From contig CANFNO010000147.1 in NCBI GenBank assembly GCA_947447845.1, forward strand, positions 1-7,056: 7,056 nucleotides of DNA, given 5' to 3'. Position numbers and translations under genes: made by a program. This DNA comes from Burkholderiales bacterium (lineage in GTDB: Bacteria; Pseudomonadota; Gammaproteobacteria; Burkholderiales; Burkholderiaceae). The notes beneath the pieces are model-generated. The model was not told the origin of the DNA and did no database searches. It saw nothing but the letters and a program-made list of their open reading frames with translations. Shown piece after piece: positions 6,673 through 7,056 of the stretch (position 1 is its first letter; each line of letters starts with the position of its first letter).

Positions 6673-7056
6673 CTACTGCTCCGCACACAGGCGCTGCAGC
6701 GTGCTCCAGAACACCGGCTCCTGCGTCGTAGCAAAGTTGATGCGCATGAGACTACTGGGTGTGCGCTGCGCATGGAACAAGGCGCCCGGCGCCAGCAGGT
6801 AGCCCTCGTCCAGCATGCGTTGCGACAGCGCGTCCGTATCCACCCCGGTATCGACCCAGCCAAAAAGCCCCATCGGCTCGGCGGCAAACACAAAACCGTG
6901 GCTAAGTGCCAGCGCCACGCTGCGGCTGCGTGCGCCGTCCAGGCGCTGGCGGATGCGCTCGGCGTGGCGGCGGATCTGGCCCTGGTCTACACACCACGCC
7001 AGCGCTTTTTCCAGGAGCGCGGGAGTGGTCAGCGTGGAAAGCAACTTGGTGTCCAG
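6673..7056 (-). CDS. C-terminal part of PLP-dependent aminotransferase-like protein, probably MocR/GntR-type regulator
   Basis: The last 127 residues are visible; the frame stays open to the right edge, so the start and any helix-turn-helix lie outside. The piece begins LDTKLLSTLTTPALLEKAL, then has the helix QGQIRRHAERIRQRLDGAR, and ends with GYLLAPGALFHAQRTPSSLMRINFATTQEPVFW. This last block is typical of the C-terminal subdomain of fold-type I aminotransferases fused to GntR regulators (MocR family), where the Arg in MRINF corresponds to the substrate-carboxylate-binding Arg. MocR proteins use PLP as a cofactor to regulate vitamin B6, GABA, taurine or other amino-compound genes. A free-standing class I aminotransferase is the alternative, since the DNA-binding part is not visible. 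The gene converges on the GGDEF-EAL gene, ending 133 bp from it. No unusual feature in the visible portion. Confidence 0.82.
   Translation of the reverse strand: MDTKLLSTLTTPALLEKALAWCVDQGQIRRHAERIRQRLDGARSRSVALALSHGFVFAAEPMGLFGWVDTGVDTDALSQRMLDEGYLLAPGALFHAQRTPSSLMRINFATTQEPVFWSTLQRLCAEQ

Overview
The window is a compact, moderately GC-rich bacterial chromosomal segment. Gene content and protein style suggest a betaproteobacterium of the Burkholderiales, possibly a Comamonadaceae relative. That placement is an inference from a LysR/transporter/amidohydrolase cassette, a di-heme peroxidase, a large GGDEF-EAL protein and a MocR-type regulator; no rRNA or marker gene is present to confirm it. 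I saw no mobile element, tRNA, rRNA or CRISPR array.

Left region (1-2587): a divergent catabolic cassette. On the minus strand, an MHS-type major facilitator transporter is followed after only 4 bp by the 5' part of an M20D amidohydrolase (HipO/aminoacylase type), which runs off the left edge. Pointing away from them is a LysR-type regulator. The 108-bp divergent gap is AT-rich and holds a perfect 8-bp inverted repeat with the T-N11-A geometry of LysR operators, plus a second perfect dyad beside it. The likely logic is that the regulator senses a small acid or amide, the transporter imports it and the hydrolase cleaves it. The substrate cannot be read from the sequence.

Middle region (2588-6539): after about 300 bp without a recognisable gene comes a two-gene, plus-strand operon. 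The first gene encodes a membrane-anchored di-heme cytochrome c peroxidase. The second overlaps it by 4 bp (ATGA) and encodes an 875-residue membrane protein. Its parts are TM1, a periplasmic all-alpha domain resembling DAHL, TM2, PAS, GGDEF and EAL. GGDEF, the RxxD inhibitory site and the EAL catalytic residues are all intact. The tight pairing of a periplasmic peroxidase with a c-di-GMP enzyme carrying a periplasmic sensory domain is the most interesting item here. It suggests a route from peroxide or redox state to c-di-GMP. The peroxidase gene also has a perfect TATAAT 5 bp before its ATG and no Shine-Dalgarno sequence, so its transcript may be leaderless.

Right region (6540-7056): a 133-bp convergent intergenic gap with small inverted repeats, then the C-terminal end of a minus-strand, PLP-dependent aminotransferase-like protein, most likely a MocR/GntR-family regulator, cut by the right edge.
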